64,000 nt of DNA, taken from NCBI RefSeq assembly GCF_945859685.1, contig NC_079147.1, positions 145,414,645 through 145,478,644 on the forward strand, read 5' to 3'. Below are positions 57,001 to 61,640 of this stretch, piece after piece (the first letter of the stretch is position 1; each line of letters begins with the position of its first letter). A program made the translations under genes and the position numbers. This DNA comes from Eupeodes corollae (taxonomy: Eukaryota; Arthropoda; Insecta; Diptera; Syrphidae). The notes beneath the pieces are model-generated. The model had not been told where the DNA came from, made no database searches, and was given only the letters and a program-made list of their open reading frames with translations.

Positions 57001-59371
57001 TTAAGAAGCTTCCATTCTTCAAAATATTTCTTAAGCTGAAAATTGATCAGCGTTTACATGACCTTGAAAAGAAGGGACGTAAGTGCAATTGAACGATACT
57101 TAGAGGGGGAGGAGTATTCGCCTTTTTTAGGGACATTCTGGACAAATGCAGTTTTCCATCCACTCGGAACTAGACCAGTAGAATAGGACAGATGGAAAAG
57201 CTTACGCAGTGGTTTTGCCAGCGTTGAAAAACACTTCTTCAGAACAATAGCGGGGATACTATCCTGGCCAGCGGATTTGTGAATGTCAAGATCTTTTAGT
57301 ACTCCAGCAACTGTACATGTGCAGGAGGAGTCATGTCACTCAGCATCGAATTAACAGCATCCTGTGCTACAAGCAAATTGGCTTTATGAATCGAGCTTAC
57401 AAAAGGAGTTGCATTGGAAACGAGCGTAGGAACTGACGATGACGTAGTGTTGCGCGCATTTTTTATAAATGACCAGAAATGTTTACTACCTTTGGGATTT
57501 TGTAGTATTTTTGCCGTAATTTCTGGTCATGCAAAAATTTAATGCGTCGAATGTGTCCGTTTAAAGTCTTTCTAGCTTGTTTGAACTTATTCCGGTTTTC
57601 CTCAGTAGGGTTGGCTTTATAAATCCGCAAACTTATATCTGTCAGCCTGATAACTTCTTTACAGCTCGAATCAATCAATGAGTTTTTTTTAGGTTTGATA
57701 GATTTGACCCTATTCGGGATAAAATTTCTCATTCCTAAAAGAATTAAGTTTGTAACCATGTATCTGCGCTGGAATCCACGGTTTACTTTTTACATAGACA
57801 GTTTTTGGGTTCATAACTAACATTTTTCAAACACAAAAAACGTTAAAATACTGAAGTACACTTTTAAGCATAATAATTTGACCTATAAATAAACTGACTT
57901 AAAGTTAGTTAGAATTGAAAATTAGCTGTTATGTTAAACTTAAATATCATCAGATTAATAACTTGTATCAGCGAAGGGCCTAAATTTTTGGGAACTTCAA
58001 TATTTAGGAATGTTTACAATGTCGAAAGTATCGCACGGAATTTATTCAGTAACTGTTAGAAAACTTTTGATATCATTACAATTGAATCAAGTAAAACTTA
58101 CAATGTGAACATATAGTAAAAGAAAAATACTTAAATTTGTCCCTACCTTTTTTAAAAATTACCCGAAATTTTCAATGACGAGTTTAAGTTATATTGGGTG
58201 CTTTGATCAATGCGAAGGTTAATTACATAATAACTTTACCTACATTTTTGTTTTTAGGGCAAATATGTTAAAAAATTATTCACGTGTCTAAATTAAGTTT
58301 AGCTTAATAATAATATTGAAACTTACAACTATGCTGAACTCAGATGATTTCGAAAAACTAAAACAAGTTTACTTACTTTAAAGTATTCCTGCTTGTAACA
58401 TTAATACTAACGCCAATATCATTGAGTATCTTCAAAATTAGTTTTAAGGCAGAACTAGATTGGTGGAGGTTTCGAGAATTATGTTTTTGCAAAAATATGT
58501 TTAGATATCAAACAAATTCAAGTAATGTTTCATTTCATTTACAATTAAATACAATTTCTGAAAAACTCTAAGCACTTTTTAATCTATTTTTTTGGCTTAT
58601 TAACTTAGTTTCAACAAAAGCTCAATAATATTGGCGTAAAGGATTTTTGTCATGGAGTAATTTTTTGACATACATTGGAACATTGGAAATGTTACTTTGC
58701 CATAAAGTTTAAAAAAAAAGTACCTACGAATTACACTTCTGTCAATCTTTTTAAAAAAGTTATAATAATTTTTAAAGAGATATTCACATTTATAAATTTA
58801 AATTTATAATTAACTAAAATAATTAAAAATAGTTTTTTTGTTAAAATTTTATAAGATTTTACAATTCATTTCATTTAGATTTTTTTGCAAATATATCATC
58901 TTTTTTCAATAATACAATAATTCATGTCAAAAAAAAAGCCATACGATAAGCCAAAAAAGAAATACCAAATGTAAGTGAGGCCTTAAAAATAAAACAAATT
59001 TAACATTCGTGCGCCCATACGAGTATAAATATTATGTAAAACAAAATTATTGAGTTTCAATTTGAAGAAGAAAAACATAAAACAAATAATTTATTATAAC
59101 TGTAACCTGTGCAGAAAGAAAAAAGAAACTCCATAAAATGTAAACAAGCTTTTAAGTGTTTGTAAGTTGCCATTTAGTGCATTAAACCTTTTGGAATTAT
59201 TAAAAAAGACGTTTTTTGATTTGTTTTTGTTGTAATTTTTGTTTTCACTTATCATACCCTGAGAATTGGAGGAGAAAATATTTAGCAGGGAAGTCGTTCG
59301 ACGCTGCGGTTGTTGTTGCTGACGTTGGTCGTTGGTTTGCTGCTCTTGTTGCTGGGATTCATGATGGCGTT
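17961..59371 (-). CDS. Fcho: FCHO-type endocytic adaptor, 3' part of gene (10 exons, joined span)
   Basis: FCHO proteins are early clathrin-coat nucleators at the plasma membrane: an F-BAR domain bends membrane, a linker activates AP-2, and a C-terminal mu-homology domain binds cargo and adaptors. Exons from 5' to 3' on the minus strand: 59258-59371, 34984-35083, 19890-20068, 19653-19825, 19446-19585, 19047-19385, 18814-18987, 18424-18759, 18123-18352, 17961-18058. All have GT-AG borders, and every junction keeps phase, giving 626 codons and a stop. The mu-homology domain begins near PLTIGISDTIPLAVAFHEII. F-BAR exons are absent and probably lie upstream, beyond 64000. SGIP1 shares the domain and is the main alternative, but FCHO is the ortholog known in flies. 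Introns of about 15 and 24 kb are full of transposons. Confidence 0.85.
18123..18352 (-). CDS. Fcho: FCHO exon, mu-homology domain (distal part)
   Basis: Reads WLGESNRLVWNFTDIS, then LRARLELNDGPSTPNTMTTQ, then GIEFELIGNGYRQSLVKRRF. Donor GTAATA and acceptor AAAG. Joins to the previous exon through a split Trp codon. Confidence 0.9.
18424..18759 (-). CDS. Fcho: FCHO exon, mu-homology domain (central part)
   Basis: 112 residues including FNMTALTAKLRRQSEQSPSA, YFNVEILKYQVR, PFQLVSYWKCEPTYTALKID and LLNVTLSVPVNGSVRN, a mu-homology pattern. Donor GTAAGT, acceptor TTTTTAG. Confidence 0.95.
18814..18987 (-). CDS. Fcho: FCHO exon, mu-homology domain (proximal part)
   Basis: Reads GTDESKCQVKITGDMMLSFP followed by an alanine/glycine stretch, NNPNPARLGFRIKNI and ENIVPNQELVQ. 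The K-x-TGDMMLSFP block is well conserved in FCHO and SGIP1. Donor GTAAGT. Confidence 0.95.
19047..19385 (-). CDS. Fcho: FCHO exon, linker end and start of mu-homology domain
   Basis: The Ser/Pro-rich linker (SRQIPTPTSANSIAIPRPPS) is probably disordered and phosphorylated. It is followed by SPLTIGISDTIPLAVAFHEI, where the mu-homology domain begins. Donor GTATGT. Confidence 0.95.
19446..19585 (-). CDS. Fcho: FCHO exon, Ser/Pro/Gln linker
   Basis: Reads HSQQLEQSSIASRQQSPEVS and continues with a Thr/Pro-rich stretch to SMSNNSR. No fold is expected. Acceptor TATAG and donor GTAAAA, in phase with both neighbours. Confidence 0.85.
19653..19825 (-). CDS. Fcho: FCHO exon, conserved linker
   Basis: Reads GSFYSDSDSDSDNDKPDKKI, then HVKIKPLNNG and SVDELRATVGNISLSPVG. 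The acidic serine run followed by K-x-HVKIKP and the SVDEL block is characteristic of FCHO/SGIP1 linkers. Confidence 0.95.
19890..20068 (-). CDS. Fcho: FCHO exon, linker with EVDEDGYSI motif
   Basis: Reads EEKDHLQDDEQNKVQKSSSA and later EVDEDGYSIQPQKDAAWED. EVDE-GYSI-P is the conserved motif ahead of the acidic linker. The acceptor may be 3 bases further out (20071); both keep phase. Confidence 0.9.
20100..20419. other. intron sequence, nothing recognised
   Basis: Start of the large FCHO intron. AT-rich, with no coding or repeat signal seen. Confidence 0.5.
20420..20870 (-). pseudogene. non-LTR retrotransposon fragment
   Basis: On the minus strand it matches the LINE at 55750-57800 in wording: the segment around 20620-20655 (CTCCTCGATTCAAGTACCAC) aligns with 56400-56425, and 20430-20520 aligns with the 3' end of that LINE near 55760-55880. 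The middle is deleted. No open frame remains. Confidence 0.6.
21170..22560 (-). pseudogene. non-LTR retrotransposon, reverse transcriptase part
   Basis: Minus-strand frames carry reverse transcriptase motifs: GSVPQGSVLSPTLFLIFIND (near 22080), FVDDSTLS (catalytic box, near 22010), then the thumb-like RRCKKSPKLVFIYKTYVRPK and LWAGAPATYLNLLDSIERRA, ending near 21190. Several frameshifts separate the pieces, and the endonuclease half is missing (5' truncated). It belongs to the same family as the fragments at 20420 and 55750, with the general look of Jockey/CR1-type LINEs. Confidence 0.8.
22570..23720 (+). pseudogene. old non-LTR retrotransposon fragment
   Basis: Scattered reverse transcriptase pieces on the plus strand: LHAFFVDFRSAFHIIDRKAL, then GVRQGCTLTPSMFALFIDDL, then NRLPKIVALRVKG and, near 23560, LRRELIQLNFMPHRVDLR with a Cys/His remnant GTLHF. 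The order and wording follow the LINE at 51606-53180, so it is a decayed relative. Many stops. Confidence 0.7.
23721..24789. other. intron sequence, nothing recognised
   Basis: AT-rich stretch between LINE fragments. No gene, terminal repeat or transposase motif was recognised. Confidence 0.5.
24790..27935 (-). pseudogene. non-LTR retrotransposon with internal deletions
   Basis: From its 5' side on the minus strand: an ORF1 scrap (27474-27934), endonuclease (VLAVNVNSLIRIERRANMFQ, FILAGDSNARLE and YDSDHCGLAAV, 26700-27500), reverse transcriptase (IAVIHPLPKKGRDNSNPSIL, FGFKAGHDTIHGASKLVSDI, GLQQGAVNSP, 25460-25930), and the C-terminal region (YGCPVWYNIAPSQMEKCRVF, 25221-25463; RRRIMDRQLLYNRDTMAQGG near 24900). 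Two deletions are visible: one joins VLVLYL to KLSRLGIS inside the polymerase, and the other removes the YADD region between 25490 and 25450. The C-terminal wording recalls the LOA/Bilbo group, but the clade is not certain. Confidence 0.8.
28330..29109 (-). pseudogene. Tc1-like transposase with a template-switch scar
   Basis: It starts at ATG 29109 with MVRKELTVNERQIIIYCHEQ, a helix-turn-helix lead, then GRPRKLTERDEQKIASIIKK, then the first catalytic Asp in IFSDESKFNIFG, and AEKLGI. The next expected block, FQQDNDPK, is readable only on the opposite strand (28410-28433). After it the minus strand resumes with HTATNVKLWFSYNTP. At least four in-frame stops make it inactive. Confidence 0.8.
28382..28442. 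repeat. perfect 19-bp inverted repeat with 23-bp loop
   Basis: Arms GCAGAGAAACTTGGGATCG (28382-28400) and its complement (28424-28442). It lies in the Tc1 transposase at the point where the coding orientation flips. Confidence 0.95.
29914..30833 (+). pseudogene. unclassified zinc-finger/FHQ repeat family, copy 1
   Basis: ATG 29914 begins MSRKCNNDPIYLCYVCGELI, followed by Cys pairs (CITC, then DCYFC) that look like zinc-binding knuckles, VIYPNLSLAIRPV, a LNDLVRNLNLSKKQSELLGY helix block, and a C-terminal region NHKSDSYRELVSEL, GCNMSLKIHF, SDEHGERFH and KRDQIEAKYGYKSK before a stop. From memory this matches proteins found in many copies in arthropod and cnidarian genomes with no assigned function. 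There is a stop in DKS*AP and at least two frameshifts. The middle domain present in copy 3 is deleted here. Confidence 0.65.
30840..33377. other. AT-rich non-coding stretch with short dispersed repeats
   Basis: A segment near 31050-31110 (TTGGCTTCAAAGATATAAAT) recurs in diverged form near 32490-32540, and CGATCTTTGTATATGAAAA occurs near 31122 and 31564. The part near 33160-33260 (GGACAGACAGACAAAACTGA, then CACTTTTTTCGACTTCTCTA) has the look of the tandem-repeat element at 48228-50116. No gene was recognised. Confidence 0.45.
33378..33393. repeat. terminal motif of the unclassified repeat family
   Basis: The complement reads CACTGGTCAACAAAAT, the same 16 bases found at 47508 at the start of copy 3. 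A LINE frame (KTIA) is cut exactly here, so this looks like the end of an inserted element. Confidence 0.5.
33800..34249 (+). pseudogene. PIF/Harbinger transposase, N-terminal part with intron
   Basis: ATG 33800 leads to STWVRDWILKRREAGAFYNL, then NIEDVQQYFNF. A stop TAA at 34010-34012 follows, then the frame continues with NVGPIIKKQDTRFRESISPK and LLLTLRFLASG. A GT-AG intron (34107-34182) follows, then GDSYHSLMYLFRIPVSTIV. This is the standard Harbinger order up to the first catalytic region, which is missing. Confidence 0.85.
34209..34298 (-). pseudogene. N-terminus of the Harbinger second gene (Myb/MADF-like)
   Basis: Minus-strand ATG at 34298, reading MSKIKGLEWPREEVMLLIEV, the start of the trihelix/Myb-like DNA-binding protein that PIF/Harbinger elements carry as a partner of transposase. 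Cut after about 29 codons by the internal deletion. Confidence 0.7.
34984..35083 (-). CDS. Fcho: FCHO exon, basic linker after the F-BAR region
   Basis: Reads ILRSRREKTKTKKLKKKKEL followed by EAGDNNKDERNVV. Acceptor TTTCAG and donor GTAAGA are strong. It takes two bases into its first codon and leaves two, exactly what the exons at 59258 and 19890 require. The strongly basic stretch fits a membrane-phospholipid-binding segment next to an F-BAR domain. Confidence 0.7.
35090..35668. other. intron sequence, nothing recognised
   Basis: AT-rich between the FCHO exon and the next Tc1 end. No feature recognised. Confidence 0.5.
35951..36435. mobile_element. MITE with TTA duplication and a doubled left half
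   Basis: The ends TGGCTGAATCACAAACAAGC and the complement of the right end TGGTTGAATCACAAACACGC are flanked by TTA (35948-35950 and 36436-36438). The left half is repeated in tandem from about 36130 (TGGCTGAATCACAAACATGC, then TGCATTACGGTGGCCTTGCC). Non-coding, PIF/Harbinger-like by its duplication. Confidence 0.8.
36470..36657 (+). pseudogene. Tc1-like transposase N-terminal scrap
   Basis: Around ATG 36477 the sequence gives MASKEKQTS, and with frameshifts SLREISKIVQR and SRFNKENRIKK, a Tc1 helix-turn-helix lead. It is cut at 36657 by the mariner insertion at a TA. Confidence 0.65.
36658..37428 (+). pseudogene. mariner element remnant (DD34D type)
   Basis: It starts after TA with CGAGGTGTGGCAATTAAG, a mariner-like end. 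Coding begins at about 36774: LRKLQVVYGDDSMSKTLVFE, EDDPREGAHVTS, DANVDRLRMLITSDRRW, then VLSHEQKQVRKSICEDLLSR, VTGDETWIIEYDPEMHKQSQ (first catalytic Asp), FFDIHGIIHRKCVPAGQT-like text, and a LHHDN remnant ahead of 37429. Internal deletions and frameshifts remove the helix-turn-helix centre. The right end was not found. Confidence 0.8.
37429..37606. repeat. 178-bp hairpin element
   Basis: Two arms of about 80 bp are inverted copies with few mismatches. The left starts GTCATCTGACCCAATGTATT and the right ends as its complement, around a loop of about 20 bp (near 37510-37530). It could be a foldback MITE or an inverted duplication formed at repair, and it sits exactly at the mariner catalytic block. 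Confidence 0.75.
37607..38439. other. unassigned stretch with a SINE-like segment
   Basis: Near 37738-37825 the sequence GGTTTGGTTAGGTAAAT, then GATCCATTGTGATACC, resembles the reverse complement of the small insert at 54251-54404. The rest, to 38439, is unrecognised. Confidence 0.4.
38440..40195 (+). pseudogene. non-LTR retrotransposon, 5'-truncated
   Basis: Reverse transcriptase order on the plus strand: FLKNNKAAGLDGIPDEFLKV, FPKEWKDGVIIKLPKK, HQAGFRFDRSCVDHINTLRI, LMFIDFEKAFDHISRDLIWR. The catalytic YADD box is lost in a deletion near 39400-39470. Then come INASKTKLMHTSRNQQQVIM, FNYLGNYLALDGGTDLEV, and a C-terminal part with NRCLRYILHIRWPQTISNDE. At the end the frame gives WNPQGRRRPGRPRET. 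Several frameshifts. The clade is not certain. Confidence 0.8.
40852..40952 (+). pseudogene. HARBI1-like first exon
   Basis: ATG 40852 leads to LDEEGKREERAVRRSLRDHS followed by NPLEL and a GTAAGT donor. RRSLRD-x-NP is the usual N-terminal lead of Harbinger-type nucleases. A TTTTCAG acceptor follows at about 41006, but the expected next exon does not. Confidence 0.55.
41274..41354. repeat. left subterminal palindromic motifs of piggyBac
   Basis: Two copies: 41274-41300 (GTCGCACGTTTTCGTACGAC within it) and 41328-41354 (GTCGCACAAAAACGTACGAC within it). The half sites GTCGCAC and GTACGAC are imperfect inverted repeats around an A/T-rich centre, probable transposase binding sites. Confidence 0.8.
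41475..43256 (+). CDS. piggyBac-like transposase, intact
   Basis: 593 residues. Family knowledge: piggyBac transposase cuts at TTAA by a DDD nuclease and excises precisely. Visible here: an acidic N-terminal region (residues 10-80, many Asp/Glu), a DDE-like core with Asp254 (MVIDETVIPWRGR), Asp332 (LFVDNFYTSYEL) and Asp453 (SGIDLSDQMASY), and a C-terminal cysteine-rich domain (CVLCYAQ, then CPECPNK and CVTC) that binds subterminal DNA in known relatives. The start at 41475 sits about 350 bp inside the left end, as expected. No stop or frameshift is seen, so the protein could be functional. Confidence 0.93.
   Translation: MERQNLNENEVEREPEMEESDEDFSSDDLDFDDNWLPNDDPNSDTDSEHEDLNAVDAEILEIDEEEMLEETEDSPTLIDTSDNVRWMEFSSRQKTFTFTGKSGFLIDVPSTISCLEAFYLFVDEEVIQLIVLETNRYAEQQIHRVPITRASRKKKWVPTNATEIRKFLGLLLWMGLVKVGLLEDYWSKKNLYNFGIPAKTMSRNRFQLLLNFIHFTDNTSIAAGDRIGKLKPLLDMLQTKFQRVIIPGENMVIDETVIPWRGRLVFRQYIPNKAHPYGIKLFKLCSTEGFAWSTKIYSGKSSTGVREVGLAKNVCEELSSLLKGEGRTLFVDNFYTSYELARSMLDQKTHVVGTLRANKKFCPKEVMNAQLKRGEMVAREEENGIVVLKWKDTRDVRMLSTKHAPVMAAVSDQSIPDPNIPSTSRGRRINRRQGNREKPLAIIEYNKGKSGIDLSDQMASYATTLRRGLKWYRKVAIEFLLGMAVVNSFLVYKKATKSVMQIRKFREQVAEGLLDLLSPQPVASKKHYIEKRKDANGKTIRRACVLCYAQTKKSSDRKTARNSIKRTTTFCPECPNKPQLCVTCFPKYSHSKR
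43589..43705. repeat. right subterminal palindromic motifs of piggyBac
   Basis: Three copies at 43589-43615, 43632-43658 and 43677-43705, each with GTCGCAC, a short A/T-rich centre, then RYRCGAC and TGGC. Same motif as on the left. Confidence 0.85.
44174..45031. other. intron sequence, nothing recognised
   Basis: AT-rich. A short run of TTTG/TTGT repeats near 44878-44920. No gene or element recognised. Confidence 0.5.
45032..45175 (+). repeat. SINE 3' fragment
   Basis: CCCGTTCGGATTCGGCC, then GCACACAGGAATGGTTGAGA, AAGTCACTAGGCCCTGGTTC and GGACTGTTGCGCCACC match, in order, the 3' half of the tRNA-derived SINE at 54215-54630. The tRNA-like head is missing. Confidence 0.75.
45426..46143 (+). 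pseudogene. unclassified zinc-finger/FHQ repeat family, copy 2
   Basis: After a leader shared with copy 3 (AAATTGTACTCTAAATCTTA), it holds PTIWREPQ-like text, then an open frame from 45667 with SEPLKQDIEGPSSSQNDTDA and LNDLLRDLSLSKQASELLAS, then LFIDS-like and LKPKCILLHNENKYAG-like text to about 46100. It is truncated, and compared with copy 3 it lacks about 350 bp that contain the first cysteine pairs. Confidence 0.65.
46144..47443 (+). mobile_element. DD41D (rosa-type) mariner, nearly complete
   Basis: The inverted ends AAGGGTGATTTTTT and the complement of the right end AACGGTGATTTTTT are flanked by TA on both sides. A long transposase fills most of the 1300 bp. Confidence 0.9.
46257..47338 (+). 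pseudogene. DD41D mariner transposase with one frameshift
   Basis: ATG 46257 opens a 221-codon frame with a helix-turn-helix lead (MNRLTNEQRLQIIQFYYQNQ) and the first catalytic Asp in LFSDEAHFWLNG (residue 159). One base appears lost near 46910, and the remainder is in another frame (to 47338). That part holds the second Asp in FQDGATCHTARD and the third in LTPLDYFLWGYVK. Counting gives 41 residues between these, as in the rosa group of mariner-like elements. The only visible lesion is the frameshift. Confidence 0.9.
48455..49190. repeat. about five tandem units, 166-176 bp
   Basis: GATATTTGAGTC-like followed by CAATTTTTACCAACTTTTAT recurs at 48455, 48631, 48797, 48969 and 49142. Each unit also contains GTAAAAAAACTGTCAATTCG. 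Units differ by many substitutions. Confidence 0.85.
49640..49726. repeat. CGTACG-type simple repeat
   Basis: Repeated GAACGTACGGACGTAC units followed by ACGCACGCAC. The ORFs across it on both strands are artefacts of the repeat. Confidence 0.8.
49727..49988 (+). mobile_element. 5'-truncated retroposed copy with poly-A and 14-bp target duplication
   Basis: 262 bp ending in a poly-A tail of about 26 A (49964-49988). CACACGCACGCACA flanks it on both sides (49713-49726 and 49989-50002), a typical LINE-mediated duplication. The body (AAGGCCGAAAGGCATTAGTA, TTAGAGTGTCCGTATGGGAC) is non-coding and looks like a LINE 3' UTR or a SINE. Confidence 0.85.
51031..51605. other. unassigned intron sequence
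   Basis: AT-rich. At 51505-51534 the phrase GAGGCTGAGATACGACCCGC continuing to CTGATAACT matches the left edge of the 48228 element, probably a relic of another copy. Confidence 0.5.
51606..53180 (+). pseudogene. non-LTR retrotransposon, 5'-truncated
   Basis: It begins inside the reverse transcriptase (SSKVINVLRAMYDNN), then GLKQGCILSALLFIIFINDI, the catalytic YADD box in ALMYADDIVLFSE, then EVNLQKSKMMIFRGGG, YKYLGVLVTSTLNMRQHLEG, and a C-terminal frame from 52460 with a zinc-like CSLCNLKAREDTFHFIAIC. A stop at 52431-52433 and a frame change separate the two long ORFs (51780-52433 and 52460-52996). The 3' end is a short AACT tandem (53163-53178) in place of poly-A, as in some LINE clades. 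Confidence 0.85.
53181..54214. other. intron sequence, nothing recognised
   Basis: AT-rich, with only short low-complexity ORFs. No element recognised. Confidence 0.5.
54215..54630 (+). mobile_element. tRNA-derived SINE, interrupted
   Basis: The head has an RNA polymerase III A-box-like TGGCATGATGG (54224-54234) and a B-box-like GGTTCAATC (54426-54434), normally about 35-45 bp apart but here separated by a 154-bp insert. The body includes TCTGCCTGTGCAATCT, AATTCTTGTCATGAAAATGG, GCACACCGAAATGGTTGAGT, and ends GTTGCACCACC. The 3' half is shared with 45032-45175. Confidence 0.75.
54251..54404 (-). mobile_element. small insert in the SINE with ACTGT duplication
   Basis: ACTGT is duplicated on both sides (54246-54250 and 54405-54409). 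On the minus strand it begins TGGGTTAGGTTAGGTAAAAG and contains CCCATTGTGATACCACATGA. From memory this wording is common in short repeats of flies. A related segment lies near 37738-37825. Confidence 0.6.
54631..55749. other. intron sequence, nothing recognised
   Basis: AT-rich; no gene or repeat pair recognised. Confidence 0.5.
55750..57800 (-). pseudogene. non-LTR retrotransposon, 5'-truncated
   Basis: On the minus strand: IRLTDISLRIYKANPTEENR and KQARKTLNGHIRRIKFLHDQ (57463-57759), then DIHKSAGQDSIPAIVLKKCF-like text, KYRSIALTSLLFKV and RQYGFRCNRSTDDLMVHLTE (56900-57150), a catalytic-box region destroyed by frameshifts, and the C-terminus SLLDRFEKRALKMIGDCSLT with YRDSFFNRTTRMWNALPGSI (55790-56179). 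Same family as 20420 and 21170. Confidence 0.8.
57801..59257. other. intron sequence, nothing recognised
   Basis: AT-rich. No coding blocks, inverted ends or element motifs seen ahead of the FCHO exon. Confidence 0.5.
59258..59371 (-). CDS. Fcho: FCHO candidate exon, Gln-rich linker
   Basis: Only one minus-strand frame is open: RHHESQQQEQQTNDQRQQQQ, then PQRRTTSLLNIFSSNSQ. Acceptor CACTTTAG and donor GTATGA. 114 bp, beginning with two bases and ending with one, so it joins the 34984 exon exactly (making a Gly codon). Length divisible by three means it could be skipped without a phase break. Gln-rich stretches are common in fly proteins. FCHO membership rests on strand, phase and order. Confidence 0.55.
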
Positions 59372-59941
59372 CTAAAGTGCGTTTCCGTTATATTTTCCGT
59401 TACAATTTATATGTAATTTTAGTTTTTTGTTTTTTGATTTTTTGTTTGATTTTTGATTTAAATGAATGTAAAACAAAGAAAATCATTGATCATTATTGTA
59501 AAGAAAAAAACAAATTAAAGAGAAATTGAAAAAAGATTTATAGATAGGAAATATTGAGATAAGAATATTTTTTTTATTTTGAATCTATTGCTTTTCATTT
59601 TAAGTTTTTTTTTACGGTAAAGAAGTAAAAACAGGTCAATAAGAAAGGTCAATATGATTACCTAGGCTGGGATGGAAAATATAAAATAATAGTAATACCT
59701 GATTGATAAAAATAATAATTAGCATTGATATAAATAAAAATTAACAAAGAAAGTGGGTGTAAGGACGTTATCTTAATGGAAACATTGAGAAGTATTTAGG
59801 CTTAATTAGATCAATTTAGCAATAACATTTATTTATAACTACTAACTATATCACGTTTTATATTAACCCTCCTTAACAATCGTGTCATGGCGTCCATTTG
59901 TACCGAAGAATGTTTTCGACAGTTTATTTTTGTCATATCTA

Positions 59942-60824
59942 CGAGGGACGTTTGGAAAGTGCATGCAAAAACAGATGGCACTACTGGTGCATATCGAGGT
60001 TATTTACAATTAGTAGCATGTCTTGAAAGAATACACACCAAGTTTTAGCCAGGTCGGTCTATTGGTTTGTGTTTGACATTCGTTTGAATTGAGGAAGTCA
60101 AAAAAATGAACGAAAAAGAATTTCGTGTGTTGATTAAACATTACTTTATGAAAGGCAAAACACCTCAGGAGACTAAACAGAAGCCTGATAAACATTATGG
60201 TGACTTTGCACCTTCTAGTAGAACAGTTTACAAGTGGTTTCAACATTTTCGGAGTGGCCATATGAGCACAACAGACGCTGAACGTTCTGGACGTCGCGTC
60301 GGCTTGGAAGGTTATGGCGACTGTCTTTTGGGATTCGCAAGGAATAATCTTCATCGAATATCTGGAAAAGGGTAAAACCATTACAGGTGAATATTATTCG
60401 TTGCTATTGGACCGTTTGATAACCGAACTGAAAGAAAAACGTCCACGATTGGCCCGCAAAAAAGTTCTTTTCCATCACCACAGCGCACCAGTTTATACCT
60501 CAGCAGTTGCGACCGCAAAACTATTGGAATTAGGATTCCAAATCGTTCCAAATCCCCCCTATTCTCCAGACTATTATTTGTTGCCCATTATGAAGAAATG
60601 GCTGGCGGGAAAAAAATTCCATTCAAACGAGGAGGTGATTGCAGAAACCAACGGCTACTTAACAGACTTGGACAAATCTTATTATTCGGAAGGGATCAAC
60701 AAACTAGAGCAGCGTTGGACGAAGTGTATAAGCCTGAAAGGAGACTACGTTGAAAAATAAAAAAGGTTTATCCAAAAAAATTAAGCAGTTTTTATTTTTG
60801 CACGGTCTTTTCAAACGACCCTCG
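59942..60824 (+). mobile_element. irritans-type mariner, internally deleted
   Basis: The inverted ends CGAGGGACGTTTGGAAAG and the complement of the right end CGAGGGTCGTTTGAAAAG are flanked by TA. 883 bp against about 1.3 kb for complete members. Confidence 0.9.
60106..60760 (+). pseudogene. irritans-type mariner transposase with central deletion
   Basis: ATG 60106 opens MNEKEFRVLIKHYFMKGKTP and runs through a helix-turn-helix to STTDAERSGRR. About 140 residues are then missing, and the frame changes to MATVFWDSQGIIFIEYLEKG (60314 on). The first catalytic Asp is in the deleted part, the second is replaced (HHHSAP where HQDNAP is usual), and the third region reads SPDYYLLP. Clearly inactive. 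Confidence 0.9.
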
Positions 60825-61640
60825 TATTAATTTTACTTTTTCTAACTTATTTATGAATGTTTTTTTTTCAAACACTTATGAGGTAACTTTAGTTAAAATT
60901 TGAATAGACAAGTTAAAAATTTCTCCCAGATTTTTATTCTGTGTGGATTTCCGGTTTGCTTTAACTAATAAACCGTAAACAAAGCAAAACCTTTTCTACC
61001 TCTTCTATTGGGTTCTCAAGATCTTGAGAAGGGAAATTTATGTGTATAAAAAGGTCCACTATTTCTAATTTGTTATTTAATTACAATTGACAATGTTGGC
61101 TGTAAATTTAAAATCGTGTAATTGAAAATTTTTTTATTGGAAATACTTAAATAAAGAAAAAGTGCAAAAAGTGAGTTATAATTCGAGTTCTAAGATTTCA
61201 TAACTTTTTCAAATTTGATAAAACTAGTGGTTAATGTAGTACAGCCTTTATCAGAGTACACGGTGATGGGGTGATTCTATGATATCATATTTCAACACTA
61301 GGCAAAAAATTTACAATCGATAACTTTTTTAAATCCGTGGACTTGGCGTTGAAGTTGCTCAATAAAAAAAAACCATCTTGGGAAAAATTCGCCAACAAAA
61401 TTATAAGTGCCAAAACTCTTTGTAGTAAAATATTTCTTTACTACAAAAAATTAAAGACTGGAAGCAGTATTGTCAAATCCATTCATCTACCTTTGAATTT
61501 TCTGAAAAAATGGTAACTTATGTTCAAAAGCCAAACAAACAAGTTGTTTTGACGCAACATAAATGTGAGAAAACTACTTCCGGTTCTCAAGCCTGTGAAA
61601 AACACAAATGTGTTCAGAAACGATTAGCTCACCGAACCCG
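60825..61640. other. interior of the piggyBac-ended element, nothing recognised
   Basis: AT-rich. No coding signal. Confidence 0.45.

Noticed and set aside
59216..59416. Plus-strand ORF of 66 codons
   Set aside because: It overlaps the minus-strand candidate exon 59258-59371. The plus frame has no recognisable domain or splice context.
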